Shown: positions 18,858-26,255 of the stretch, piece after piece | Layout: each line of letters opens with the position of its first letter | How positions within the stretch are numbered: position 1 is the stretch's first letter | NCBI GenBank assembly: GCA_031270145.1 | Contig: JAISYD010000258.1 | Span: 1 to 45,568 of the forward strand | From: Planctomycetota bacterium | GTDB taxonomy: Bacteria > Planctomycetota > SZUA-567 | Direction of reading: 5' to 3' | DNA length: 45,568 nucleotides | The notes under the pieces: generated by a model | What the model was told of the DNA's origin: nothing | Database searches by the model: none | What the model saw: only the letters and a program-made list of their open reading frames with translations | Made by a program: the position numbers and the translations under genes

Positions 18858-20140
18858 TGCTTATTGTGACATTGGCGTTCGTTGTATTTCTCGTTTTCGG
18901 CATGCCGGTGGCGTTTGTCATAGGCATATCTGGTTTTCTATATTTTCTTTGCAATTCGGATGTTCCCACCGCCATTGCGGTACAGCGGTTTCTTGCGACT
19001 ACCCAATCGTTTACCATGCTGGCCATACCGCTTTTCATTTTTGCGGGACATTTGATGAATCACACGGGGATCACGCAACGTATGGTAAAACTTTCCGATG
19101 TCCTTACCGGTCACATGTACGGGAACATTGCGCAAATCAGTTGCGTCTTGTCTACGCTGATGGGCGGCGTGTCGGGTTCGGCCGTTGCCGACGCCGCCAT
19201 GGAATCCAGGGTTCTCGGACCAGCTATGATCAAGCGGGGGTATTCGCGCGGATGGAGTGCCGCCATCAACGGACTGTCTTCAATCATCACCTCCACAATT
19301 CCTCCGAGCATGGGGCTTATCCTGTTCGGATCCGTGGGAGAAGTATCGATAGGGCGACTTTTCGCCGGAGGCATTCTCCCGGGAATTCTCATGATGGCGG
19401 CACTTATGGCAACGGTATCGATTTCCGCCAGGCGTCGTAATTACCTTCCCGAGAGGGCGCGCGGACCAACTTTGCGCGAAGTGTTCACGTCCTTCTATGA
19501 TTGTTTGTGGGCGTTGTTATTCCCGATTATTCTCATTTTCGGCATACGTTTCGGATTGTTCACTCCGTCTGAGGCCGGAGCTTTCGCCGTCGTGTATGCC
19601 GTTTTCGTGGGGAGGGTCATACATCGGGAACTCACTTGGGAAAAATTTCGTACGGCGGTTTTCGAAAGCGGAGTGGACATTGGCGCAGTAATGCTGATTA
19701 TCGCCTGCGCCGGCATTTTCGGATTCGGGATAGTATATGACCGCGTTCCCCAGTTTTTGGCCGGATTTCTTATTTCTTTTACCAATAATTCCTATTTAAT
19801 GTTTCTGGCGATTATCATATTCCTGATCTTGGCCGGTATGTTCATGGAAACCACTGTTATAACTCTGTTAATGACGCCCATACTCCTGCCTGTGGCGATA
19901 AAGGTGGGAATTGATCCGGTTCATTTCGGCCTTGTGATGATGACGACGGTTCAGCTTGGCATCATGAGTCCGCCGGTTGGCGTGGCCTTATATACCGTGT
20001 CTGGAATATTGGAATGCAGCCCCCAAGAGACGGCGCGGGAGGCAATCCCGTTTTTTATCGCCATTCTTGTTCTCATTGCGGTTATGGTTTTTTGGCCGGG
20101 TCTGGTCCTATTCATTCCCAATCTGATTTTTGGCGTTTAG
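18857..20140 (+). CDS. dctM: TRAP transporter large permease (DctM family), second cluster
   Basis: The 427-residue polytopic permease contains the DctM motifs GVSGSAVADAAMES (about 106-119), INGLSSIITSTIPPSMGLIL (about 138-157), LFTPSEAGAFAVVYA and the C-terminal GIMSPPVGVAL. It is the transport subunit for the substrate delivered by the adjacent DctP. The ATG at 18857 shares one base with the dctQ stop and has GGGAGGGT upstream. It is the same length as the first DctM but clearly different in sequence, so the two systems are not a recent duplication. Confidence 0.93.
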   Translation: MLIVTLAFVVFLVFGMPVAFVIGISGFLYFLCNSDVPTAIAVQRFLATTQSFTMLAIPLFIFAGHLMNHTGITQRMVKLSDVLTGHMYGNIAQISCVLSTLMGGVSGSAVADAAMESRVLGPAMIKRGYSRGWSAAINGLSSIITSTIPPSMGLILFGSVGEVSIGRLFAGGILPGILMMAALMATVSISARRRNYLPERARGPTLREVFTSFYDCLWALLFPIILIFGIRFGLFTPSEAGAFAVVYAVFVGRVIHRELTWEKFRTAVFESGVDIGAVMLIIACAGIFGFGIVYDRVPQFLAGFLISFTNNSYLMFLAIIIFLILAGMFMETTVITLLMTPILLPVAIKVGIDPVHFGLVMMTTVQLGIMSPPVGVALYTVSGILECSPQETAREAIPFFIAILVLIAVMVFWPGLVLFIPNLIFGV

Positions 20141-20148
20141 GGTTTGTT

Positions 20149-20228
20149 CGAAATAACTATGCCGAATTCATCGGCAAAGGCGCTGGTGCGACTCGTTCCG
20201 CGCGGATCCTGGCGATACAGTTATTTCG
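20149..20228. repeat. Inverted-repeat element between dctM and the flavoprotein
   Basis: A perfect ten-base inverted repeat, CGAAATAACT (20149-20158) and AGTTATTTCG (20219-20228), encloses 60 bases. These contain a smaller stem GCCGA/TCGGC (20161-20175) and a GC-rich core. It fills most of the 120-base gap before the flavoprotein. It could be a large mRNA hairpin separating two transcription units, or a degenerate MITE-like insertion. I cannot tell which. Confidence 0.4.
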
Positions 20229-20260
20229 TAACATATTTTGGTTGATTGAGAGGCCGGAAC

Positions 20261-21949
20261 ATGGAACGTTTGCTGACGGACGTGCTGGTGATTGGCGGCG
20301 GCGGCGCCGCAATGCGGGCCGCCATCGCCGCCTGCGATGCGGGAGTATCTGTCCTGATGGCGGTTAAAGGCGGAACGGGAGGCGGAGCCACCGGGTTCGG
20401 GGTGTCGGAAATGGCGGGATACAATTCTCCGGACGGCGCCGTCGATCCATCGGATAGTCCGGAAGCGTATTATGACGACATCATAGAGGCGGGAATGGGT
20501 ATGGCCATTCCGGACGTTGCCCAAGTGGTGGCGGACAACGCCGAAGCGACGGTCCGGCAACTGGAAGAATGGGGCGTGCGTTATGAGCGCAATCCGGATG
20601 GCGGGCTTTATGCTTTCAAGAGTTGTTACTCCAACAAAGCGCGTACCCATGTTATTAAGGGCCACGGGGAACCAATTGTCAAGGCGATGGATGAACAAAT
20701 CGGTAAGCGCGACATATCAATAATCGAAAATATCCAGGTGGTGTCCTTGACGATCAGGGACGGCATGTGTGTTGGAGCTGTAGCCGTGACGCGGAATGGT
20801 GGTTATTTGTTCATCTCGGCCAAGGCGACGGTATTGGCGACCGGCGGCGCTTCCCGGATAATGGCCAAGAATATGAATCCCCCCGAGGTTACCGGGGACG
20901 GCTATGCGATGGCTTTCAAAGCCGGCGCCGAGTTGATTAATATGGAATTTATGCAGGCCGGGATCGGATTTATCTATCCGGCCGTAAGCCTTATCAACGC
21001 CTATATATGGGGTGGACATCCGACTCTACGCAATGTTGAGGGGAAGGAATTCATGTCCTCGCTTCCGGCTGGCGTTAATTGGAAGGATGTCATGGATGAA
21101 CACCGCAGGCATTTCCCTTTCAGTTCTCGGGATATTTCCAGGCATCTGGAAGTATGCATACAACGAGAAATATCGGATGGAAGGGGAACCGCGAACGGCG
21201 GCGTATACGCCGATTTCACAATGATGACGGATGCGTATGTCGGCGGCCTCTCGAATGAATACGGCATTCATCGCATGTGGCCCTTGGCGAAGGATTATTT
21301 CCTTTCGAAAAAGATAAGGGTTGACGCGGACAAAAAGACGGAAATCGCCTGTTTTTCCCATGCCATAAATGGCGGCGTCAGGATTGACGCGAACGCTGAA
21401 ACTTCCATACCCGGATTATACGCCGCCGGAGAAACGGCGGGCGGTCCGCATGGAGCGGATCGGCTTGGCGGAAACATGCTGGTGACATGCCAGGTATTTG
21501 GACGAATCGCTGGGGAACGGGCAGCCGCAGTGTCAGCATCCAGTCATGCGCATGCCGCCGAGCTCGCCGATTTCAGGAACGCCCTCGATGAGACGAGGAA
21601 TATCCTGTCCCGAAAAATCGACGCGTGCGCCATTCGCGGCGAACTGTCGGCGATGACGCAAAATTGCCTTTTGGTCAGGCGTACTGCCGCCGGACTCGAT
21701 TCGCTTTCGCGACGCATTGACGGACTTGAAATGCAAATATTGGCGGCGCCGGGTTCCGATACTGTCCATCCTGAAAATATGGAAACGGCAAATCTCCTGT
21801 TATGCGCGAAAATTATGGCGTATTCCGCCATGTGCCGCGAGGAAAGCCGCGGCAGCCATTTCCGCGAGGACTTCCCCGTCGTTAATCCTAACTTTGGGAA
21901 GCCCAGGATCGTTGACAAAAGAATATTTCCGACTCGTATTCTCGAATAA
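20261..21949 (+). CDS. Fumarate reductase/succinate dehydrogenase-like FAD flavoprotein
   Basis: The 562-residue soluble flavoprotein belongs to the FAD_binding_2 family. The ADP-binding motif VIGGGGAAMRAAI is at 10-22, GDGYAMAF at 212-219, and the C-terminal FAD motif PGLYAAGETAGGPHGADRL at about 384-402. Catalytic residues of fumarate reductases that remain are R290 (FSSRDISR, the proton-donor position), H367 (SHAINGG) and R401 (GADRLGGN). The substrate-binding QFHPT motif is absent and reads FIYPA, so the substrate probably differs from fumarate. No signal peptide or heme domain is visible, so it acts in the cytoplasm with an unknown electron partner. The ATG at 20261 has AGAGG upstream; an in-frame TTG 15 bases earlier is less likely. 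Confidence 0.88.
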   Translation: MERLLTDVLVIGGGGAAMRAAIAACDAGVSVLMAVKGGTGGGATGFGVSEMAGYNSPDGAVDPSDSPEAYYDDIIEAGMGMAIPDVAQVVADNAEATVRQLEEWGVRYERNPDGGLYAFKSCYSNKARTHVIKGHGEPIVKAMDEQIGKRDISIIENIQVVSLTIRDGMCVGAVAVTRNGGYLFISAKATVLATGGASRIMAKNMNPPEVTGDGYAMAFKAGAELINMEFMQAGIGFIYPAVSLINAYIWGGHPTLRNVEGKEFMSSLPAGVNWKDVMDEHRRHFPFSSRDISRHLEVCIQREISDGRGTANGGVYADFTMMTDAYVGGLSNEYGIHRMWPLAKDYFLSKKIRVDADKKTEIACFSHAINGGVRIDANAETSIPGLYAAGETAGGPHGADRLGGNMLVTCQVFGRIAGERAAAVSASSHAHAAELADFRNALDETRNILSRKIDACAIRGELSAMTQNCLLVRRTAAGLDSLSRRIDGLEMQILAAPGSDTVHPENMETANLLLCAKIMAYSAMCREESRGSHFREDFPVVNPNFGKPRIVDKRIFPTRILE

Positions 21950-22087
21950 GTGATGAACGCATCAATCCATATTCGGAACAATGCGTTGATTCTCGCGCTC
22001 GCCCATTTGCGCGCGGAAGCCGCATTTTCCCGGCATTGCTCCAACCGCCCGATTGACGGGTCGGTGGCAATTTCCATCGAGGGATGA

Positions 22088-22831
22088 ATGATCAACAGCG
22101 TGATCAGGGCCATTGGAATACTCTATCTGTTCCGCGAACATAAGCGCCTGTCGTTGGCCGAGATTGCCGATTTGAGCGGCTTGCATAAAACCACCGCCCA
22201 CGGCTTGGTTCTTACCCTCCTTTCGGAACATTTTTTAGAACAGAACAAAAGGACGAGGCGCTATTCGTTGGGTGCAACGTTGTTTGAACTTGGCGGTCTG
22301 TACAGAGCCCGGCTCGACGCTTTCGGATTCTGTCTTCCCTATATGCGCGAATTGAGCCAGATCACCGGGAAGACGGTTCAACTCGCCACTCTTGTCGACA
22401 GCGATGTCGTATATCTTTCCAGGGTGGTAACCAAGGACTTTTTGGGTTTTTCCGTGGCCGACGGGGTAAGAAGAGCCGCACACTGTACCTCAACGGGAAA
22501 AGCCATGCTTGCATTGCTTGCCGACGCGGATCTGGACGGAATATACCCGACCGACGATTTGCGCGCTCGGACCTCTCACAGCATACGAACGCGTGAAGGA
22601 TTGAGGGAAAATATAAGAAAGATACGGGAGCAAAAATATGCTGTGGATTATCAGGAGGCGGAATTGGGATTGTGCGGTATGGCGATTGGTTTTCGGGCAG
22701 ACCGCCCCATGGCCATTTCCATTTCTTGTACCGCCGACATCATGGATAGCGGACAAAGCCGCGCCTATATAGAGCCGTTACTTGAACTGCGTTGCAAAAT
22801 TCAAGAACAATTCGGCGCCGTTTCGATATAA
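22088..22831 (+). CDS. IclR-family transcriptional regulator (second)
   Basis: This 247-residue regulator has a winged HTH (about residues 3-60, with SLAEIADLSGLHKTTAHGLV) and an IclR effector domain with HCTSTGKAMLALL (about 131-143). Its sequence differs strongly from the first IclR of the island. It may sense the same pathway at a different intermediate, or regulate the flavoprotein. The ATG at 22088 is preceded by GAGGGATGA. A short open frame immediately upstream ends in TGA abutting this ATG. It is the last intact gene before the IS66-like remnant. Confidence 0.9.
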   Translation: MINSVIRAIGILYLFREHKRLSLAEIADLSGLHKTTAHGLVLTLLSEHFLEQNKRTRRYSLGATLFELGGLYRARLDAFGFCLPYMRELSQITGKTVQLATLVDSDVVYLSRVVTKDFLGFSVADGVRRAAHCTSTGKAMLALLADADLDGIYPTDDLRARTSHSIRTREGLRENIRKIREQKYAVDYQEAELGLCGMAIGFRADRPMAISISCTADIMDSGQSRAYIEPLLELRCKIQEQFGAVSI

Positions 22832-22935
22832 TCATCAAGTCGCCGTGACGCCATGCCTCGAACGGCAACTCGTATAAGGATGTTGCCAAGGCGTCGGCGG
22901 CGCATAGCGACGCGCTCGGGTCTTGCGTCGTTCCC

Positions 22936-23205
22936 GTGAAGATGCCTTTCGCCTCCGGCGCCTTCGGGGAGCGGCTGAAGGGGAGGGAGCGGGTAATTCC
23001 GCCCAAGTCGCCCTTGGGCGAAGCGACGGCCCATTGCCGGAACAACTGGGCGACGCCGACGGTTTACGCATCGGACGGCGAACTGTCCATCGCCAACAAT
23101 CCGGCGGAACGCATGCTTCGTCCGGTGGCGGCGGGGCGGAAGAACCGCCGGTTTTTCGGCTCGGACAAGGGAGGCGAAACCGCCGCAAACCGCCGGTCCG
23201 TCGCC
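22936..23205 (+). pseudogene. IS66-family transposase remnant (C-terminal fragment)
   Basis: The fragment preserves the end of an IS66 transposase: PPKSPLGEA, then DGELSIANNPAERMLRPVAAGRKN and GSDKGGETAA. Intact members read KSPLGEAI, NNAAERALRPVALGRKNW and GSDAGGERAA. The catalytic glutamate in AER remains, but the upstream DDE residues are missing and the frame decays after 23205. It marks the right border of the A+T-richer island. The rest of 22832-23591 is GC-rich and contains no other gene that I can support. Confidence 0.75.
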
Positions 23206-23489
23206 GCCCCTCGCCGGACGCGCCATATGCGGCGGCGCTGCCGAGGAGCGTTTTTTGTCCCGCCGGAGCGGAGGAAGGGAGCTGCCCGGCCAAGGAAGCC
23301 GCGGCGGCCGGCCTGCCCCGCCGCGGTCCGGCGGGCCGGACGCGCCGGAGGCGCCGGATTGTCGCAAGATATTGAAAAAGCGGAGGAAACAGAAAACGCT
23401 GGCGGGGGCCGGCCGCAAAAATAAAAGCGAAATGTCCGCCGATCAAAAAACCGGGGAACCCGGAATCGCCGGCAAATCCGTCCCGGGCC

Positions 23490-23518
23490 TTGCGCGGCCG
23501 GCCGGCCGGCGGTATAAT
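23490..23518 (+). promoter_or_regulatory. Promoter of alaS
   Basis: A -35 TTGCGC (23490-23495) and a perfect -10 TATAAT (23513-23518) are separated by 17 bases, about 75 bases before the alaS start. The -35 is weak but the spacing and -10 are ideal. No T-box-like leader is visible. Confidence 0.55.
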
Positions 23519-23591
23519 GCGAGTCGGCGGCGTCCGGCCCGGCGGCCGGGGCGCCGCGGGTTGTTTCGACGCCGGCGAAGGATGCCGCTCC

Positions 23592-26240
23592 ATGAGAACC
23601 GACGATATCCGCGACAAGTACCTTGGCTTTTTTGCCGGCAAGGGCGCCCGAATCGTGGCGTCCGACTCCCTGGTCCCGCATAACGACCCCACCCTGCTTT
23701 TCACCGGCGCGGGCATGAACCAGTTCAAGGATCAGTTCATGGGCCTGCGCATCGAGTACCGCGCCGCCGCCACCTGCCAGAAGTGTCTGCGCACCGGCGA
23801 CATCATGAACGTCGGGGTCACCCCGGCACACCACACTTTTTTTGAAATGCTCGGCAACTTCTCCTTCGGCGACTATTTCAAGCCGGAGGCGATAGGCTGG
23901 GCCTGGGAATTCCTCACCGGCGCCATGGGCATCCCGGAAAGCCGCCTCCAGGTCTCGGTCCACGATTCGGACGATGAAGCCTTTGGCATCTGGGAAAAGA
24001 GCGTCGGCCTGCCTCCGGAAAAAATCGCCCGCCTGGGCGATCACGACAATTTTTGGCCGGCCGACGCCCCGAAACTCGGCCCCAACGGTCCCTGCGGCCC
24101 TTGCTCCGAGATTTTCTATGATCGCGGGGCCGAATTCGGCTGCGGCGGGCCGGACTGCGGCATAACCTGCGATTGCCGGCGCTGGGTCGAAATCTGGAAC
24201 TTGGTCTTCACCCAGTTCAACCGGCAGCCCGACGGCGGGTTGCTCCCCCTGCCGCAAAGGAACATCGACACCGGCATGGGCCTGGAGCGCATGGCCGCCT
24301 GTCTCCAGGGCGCCGCCACCAACATGGACATCGACATTTTCCGGCCCATCGTCGCCGCCATCGCCGAAACCGCCGGCAAAAGCTACGGCGCCAGGCGCGA
24401 GGACGACGTACTGATGCGGCGGTTGGCGGATCACGTGCGGGCCGTGACCTTCTGCATCGCGGACGGCGTGCTGCCGGCCAATTCCCACCGCGGCTATGTG
24501 CTTAAGCGCCTGCTGCGCCGGGCCGTCCTGGACGGCCGGAACCTGGGCATCCGCGAGAGCTTCCTCCCGGCTCTGGTCCCGGTGGTGGGCCGGGTCATGG
24601 CCAAGCCGTATCCGGAAATACAAGCCCGCTCCGCCGCCCTGGCCGAAACGATTGGCCTGGAGGAGGCGAAGTTCCTGGCCACCCTGGATCGCGGCCTCGC
24701 CCGCATCGGCCAGGCGGTGGAGGAAACCCGGAAGGCCGGCCGCCAGAGCATTTCCGGCGCCGCCGCCTTCGAATTGTACGACACCTACGGCTTCCCCCGC
24801 GAGTTGGCCGAGGAGCTGGTGGCGCGGGAGGGGCTGGCCGTTGACGCGACCGGCTTCGACGCCGCCATGGCCGAGGCCCGGGCCAAGGCCCGGGAAGGCG
24901 CCAGGATGAAGGGCGACGTTTTCGCCAAGGGACCCCTGCAGGAGGTCAAGAAACTCACGGCCGGCAGCGAATTCCTCGGCTACGACGCGTTGGAGGCCGA
25001 GTGCGGGGTCTTGGCGGCGGTGGTTGGGGACGCCCTGGCCGACGCGGCCGGCCCCGGCGCCCAGGTGACGGTGATCCTGGATCGGACGCCCTTCTACGGC
25101 GAATCCGGCGGCCAGGTCGGGGACACCGGACTCCTGGTCGGCCCCGGCAACCTGGTCGTCCGGGTTGACGACACGCAGAAATTGGACGGCATCCACCTTC
25201 ATTCGGGCGAAGTGGAAACGGGAGTCCTCCGGCCCGGGGTCGGGATCAGCGCGAAAGTGGACGCCGCCCGTCGCCAGGACATCAGGCGCAACCACACCGC
25301 CGCGCATTTGCTGCACCACGCGCTCCGGAGCGTTCTGGGCGACAAGGCGGAACAGAAGGGCTCCCACGTCGGGCCGGATCGCCTGCGCTTCGACTTCCAG
25401 CATCCCTGCGCCCTTACCCAGGCCCAGCGGGAAGAGGTGGAGGAAATCATCAACCGCCGCATCCTGGAAAACTCCCTGGTGGTCACCCGCGTCCTGCCCC
25501 TGGCGGAGGCGAAGAAGAGCGGCGCCATCGCCCTGTTCGGCGAAAAATACGGCGACACGGTCCGGGTGGTGTCGGTGGGCGATTATTCGGTGGAGTTTTG
25601 CGGCGGCACCCATATGCGGGAGGTGGCGCCCATCGGCAGTTTCCGCCTGACGGCGGAGGAGTCGGTGGCGGCCGGGGTGCGGCGGATCGAGGGGGTGACC
25701 GGGCTGGCCGCTTTCCGCCTGTCGCGGGAACAGGGGGCGCTCCTGTCCGGAGTGGCCCGGGCGCTCAAAACCTCGCCCGGCGAAGCCGGGGAGCGGGTCA
25801 TGGCCTTGACCAGCCAGATCCGCGAGCTGGAAAAGAGCCTGGCCGCCGCCAGGCTGGCCCAGGCCCGGGACAAGTTGGCCGCCGCCGCCGCCATCGAGCT
25901 TGACGGCGGGATCCGCCTGCTGGCGGCCGACGCCGGCGAAATCGGCGGCAGGGAATTGGGCGAGCTGGCCCTTTCGCTGCTCCGGCGCCTGGGCGGGTTG
26001 GGGGTGGCGGTCCTGGCCAGCCGCGACGGCGGCAAGGCCGCCCTGGCGGTGGCGATTGGCAAGGACTTGGCGCCGGCCAGGCTGAAGGCGGGCGAGGTGG
26101 TGAAGCGGCTGGCCGGCATCATCGGCGGCGGCGGCGGCGGCAAGGCGGACTTCGCCCAGGCCGGCGGCCGGAAGCCCGAATGTCTGCCGGAATTGCTGGC
26201 CGCCGCGCCCGGGGCGGTCAAGGATCTGTTTATGTTATAA
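23592..26240 (+). CDS. alaS: Alanyl-tRNA synthetase
   Basis: AlaRS (882 residues) charges tRNA-Ala with alanine. The class II catalytic core is at the N-terminus (LFTGAGMNQFKDQF, TFFEMLGNFSFGDYFK). The editing domain zinc ligands are H568 and H572 (NHTAAH) and C670/H674 (CGGTH). The C-terminal DHHA1 domain ends in a Gly-run segment (GGGGGGKADFAQAGG). A cysteine-rich insert (FGCGGPDCGITCDCRRW, about 181-197) follows the GPCGPCSE motif and may bind an extra metal, as in several bacterial phyla. The ATG at 23592 has GAAGGA upstream. It is followed after only 15 bases by rseP, so they are probably cotranscribed. Confidence 0.97.
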   Translation: MRTDDIRDKYLGFFAGKGARIVASDSLVPHNDPTLLFTGAGMNQFKDQFMGLRIEYRAAATCQKCLRTGDIMNVGVTPAHHTFFEMLGNFSFGDYFKPEAIGWAWEFLTGAMGIPESRLQVSVHDSDDEAFGIWEKSVGLPPEKIARLGDHDNFWPADAPKLGPNGPCGPCSEIFYDRGAEFGCGGPDCGITCDCRRWVEIWNLVFTQFNRQPDGGLLPLPQRNIDTGMGLERMAACLQGAATNMDIDIFRPIVAAIAETAGKSYGARREDDVLMRRLADHVRAVTFCIADGVLPANSHRGYVLKRLLRRAVLDGRNLGIRESFLPALVPVVGRVMAKPYPEIQARSAALAETIGLEEAKFLATLDRGLARIGQAVEETRKAGRQSISGAAAFELYDTYGFPRELAEELVAREGLAVDATGFDAAMAEARAKAREGARMKGDVFAKGPLQEVKKLTAGSEFLGYDALEAECGVLAAVVGDALADAAGPGAQVTVILDRTPFYGESGGQVGDTGLLVGPGNLVVRVDDTQKLDGIHLHSGEVETGVLRPGVGISAKVDAARRQDIRRNHTAAHLLHHALRSVLGDKAEQKGSHVGPDRLRFDFQHPCALTQAQREEVEEIINRRILENSLVVTRVLPLAEAKKSGAIALFGEKYGDTVRVVSVGDYSVEFCGGTHMREVAPIGSFRLTAEESVAAGVRRIEGVTGLAAFRLSREQGALLSGVARALKTSPGEAGERVMALTSQIRELEKSLAAARLAQARDKLAAAAAIELDGGIRLLAADAGEIGGRELGELALSLLRRLGGLGVAVLASRDGGKAALAVAIGKDLAPARLKAGEVVKRLAGIIGGGGGGKADFAQAGGRKPECLPELLAAAPGAVKDLFML

Positions 26241-26255
26241 GGAACCCCATTCCCC

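Larger units (their letters stand above)
13763..23205. other. Probable genomic island with carboxylate/CoA module
   Basis: The segment between an ISAs1-like remnant (13763-14131) and an IS66-like remnant (22936-23205) is clearly richer in A and T than both flanks. It uses many ATA, AAT and TTT codons that are rare in the neighbouring genes. Its seven or so genes form one functional theme: regulator, CoA-transferase, crotonase, TRAP transporter, flavoprotein, regulator. Composition, theme and flanking insertion-sequence debris together point to horizontal acquisition. The exact ends are not defined by a visible direct repeat. Confidence 0.65.

Noticed and set aside
21953..22087. A 44-codon open frame between the flavoprotein and the second iclR, ending in TGA directly before the iclR ATG
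   Set aside because: It has no ribosome binding site and no recognisable homology. It is in frame with iclR, so it is more likely leader sequence than a gene.
23064..25613. An 849-residue minus-strand frame opposite alaS
   Set aside because: It is a shadow of the alaS coding frame with no recognisable domain.
26127..26141. A GGC trinucleotide run as a simple repeat
   Set aside because: It encodes the natural Gly-rich segment of the AlaRS C-terminal domain, where Gly runs are normal.
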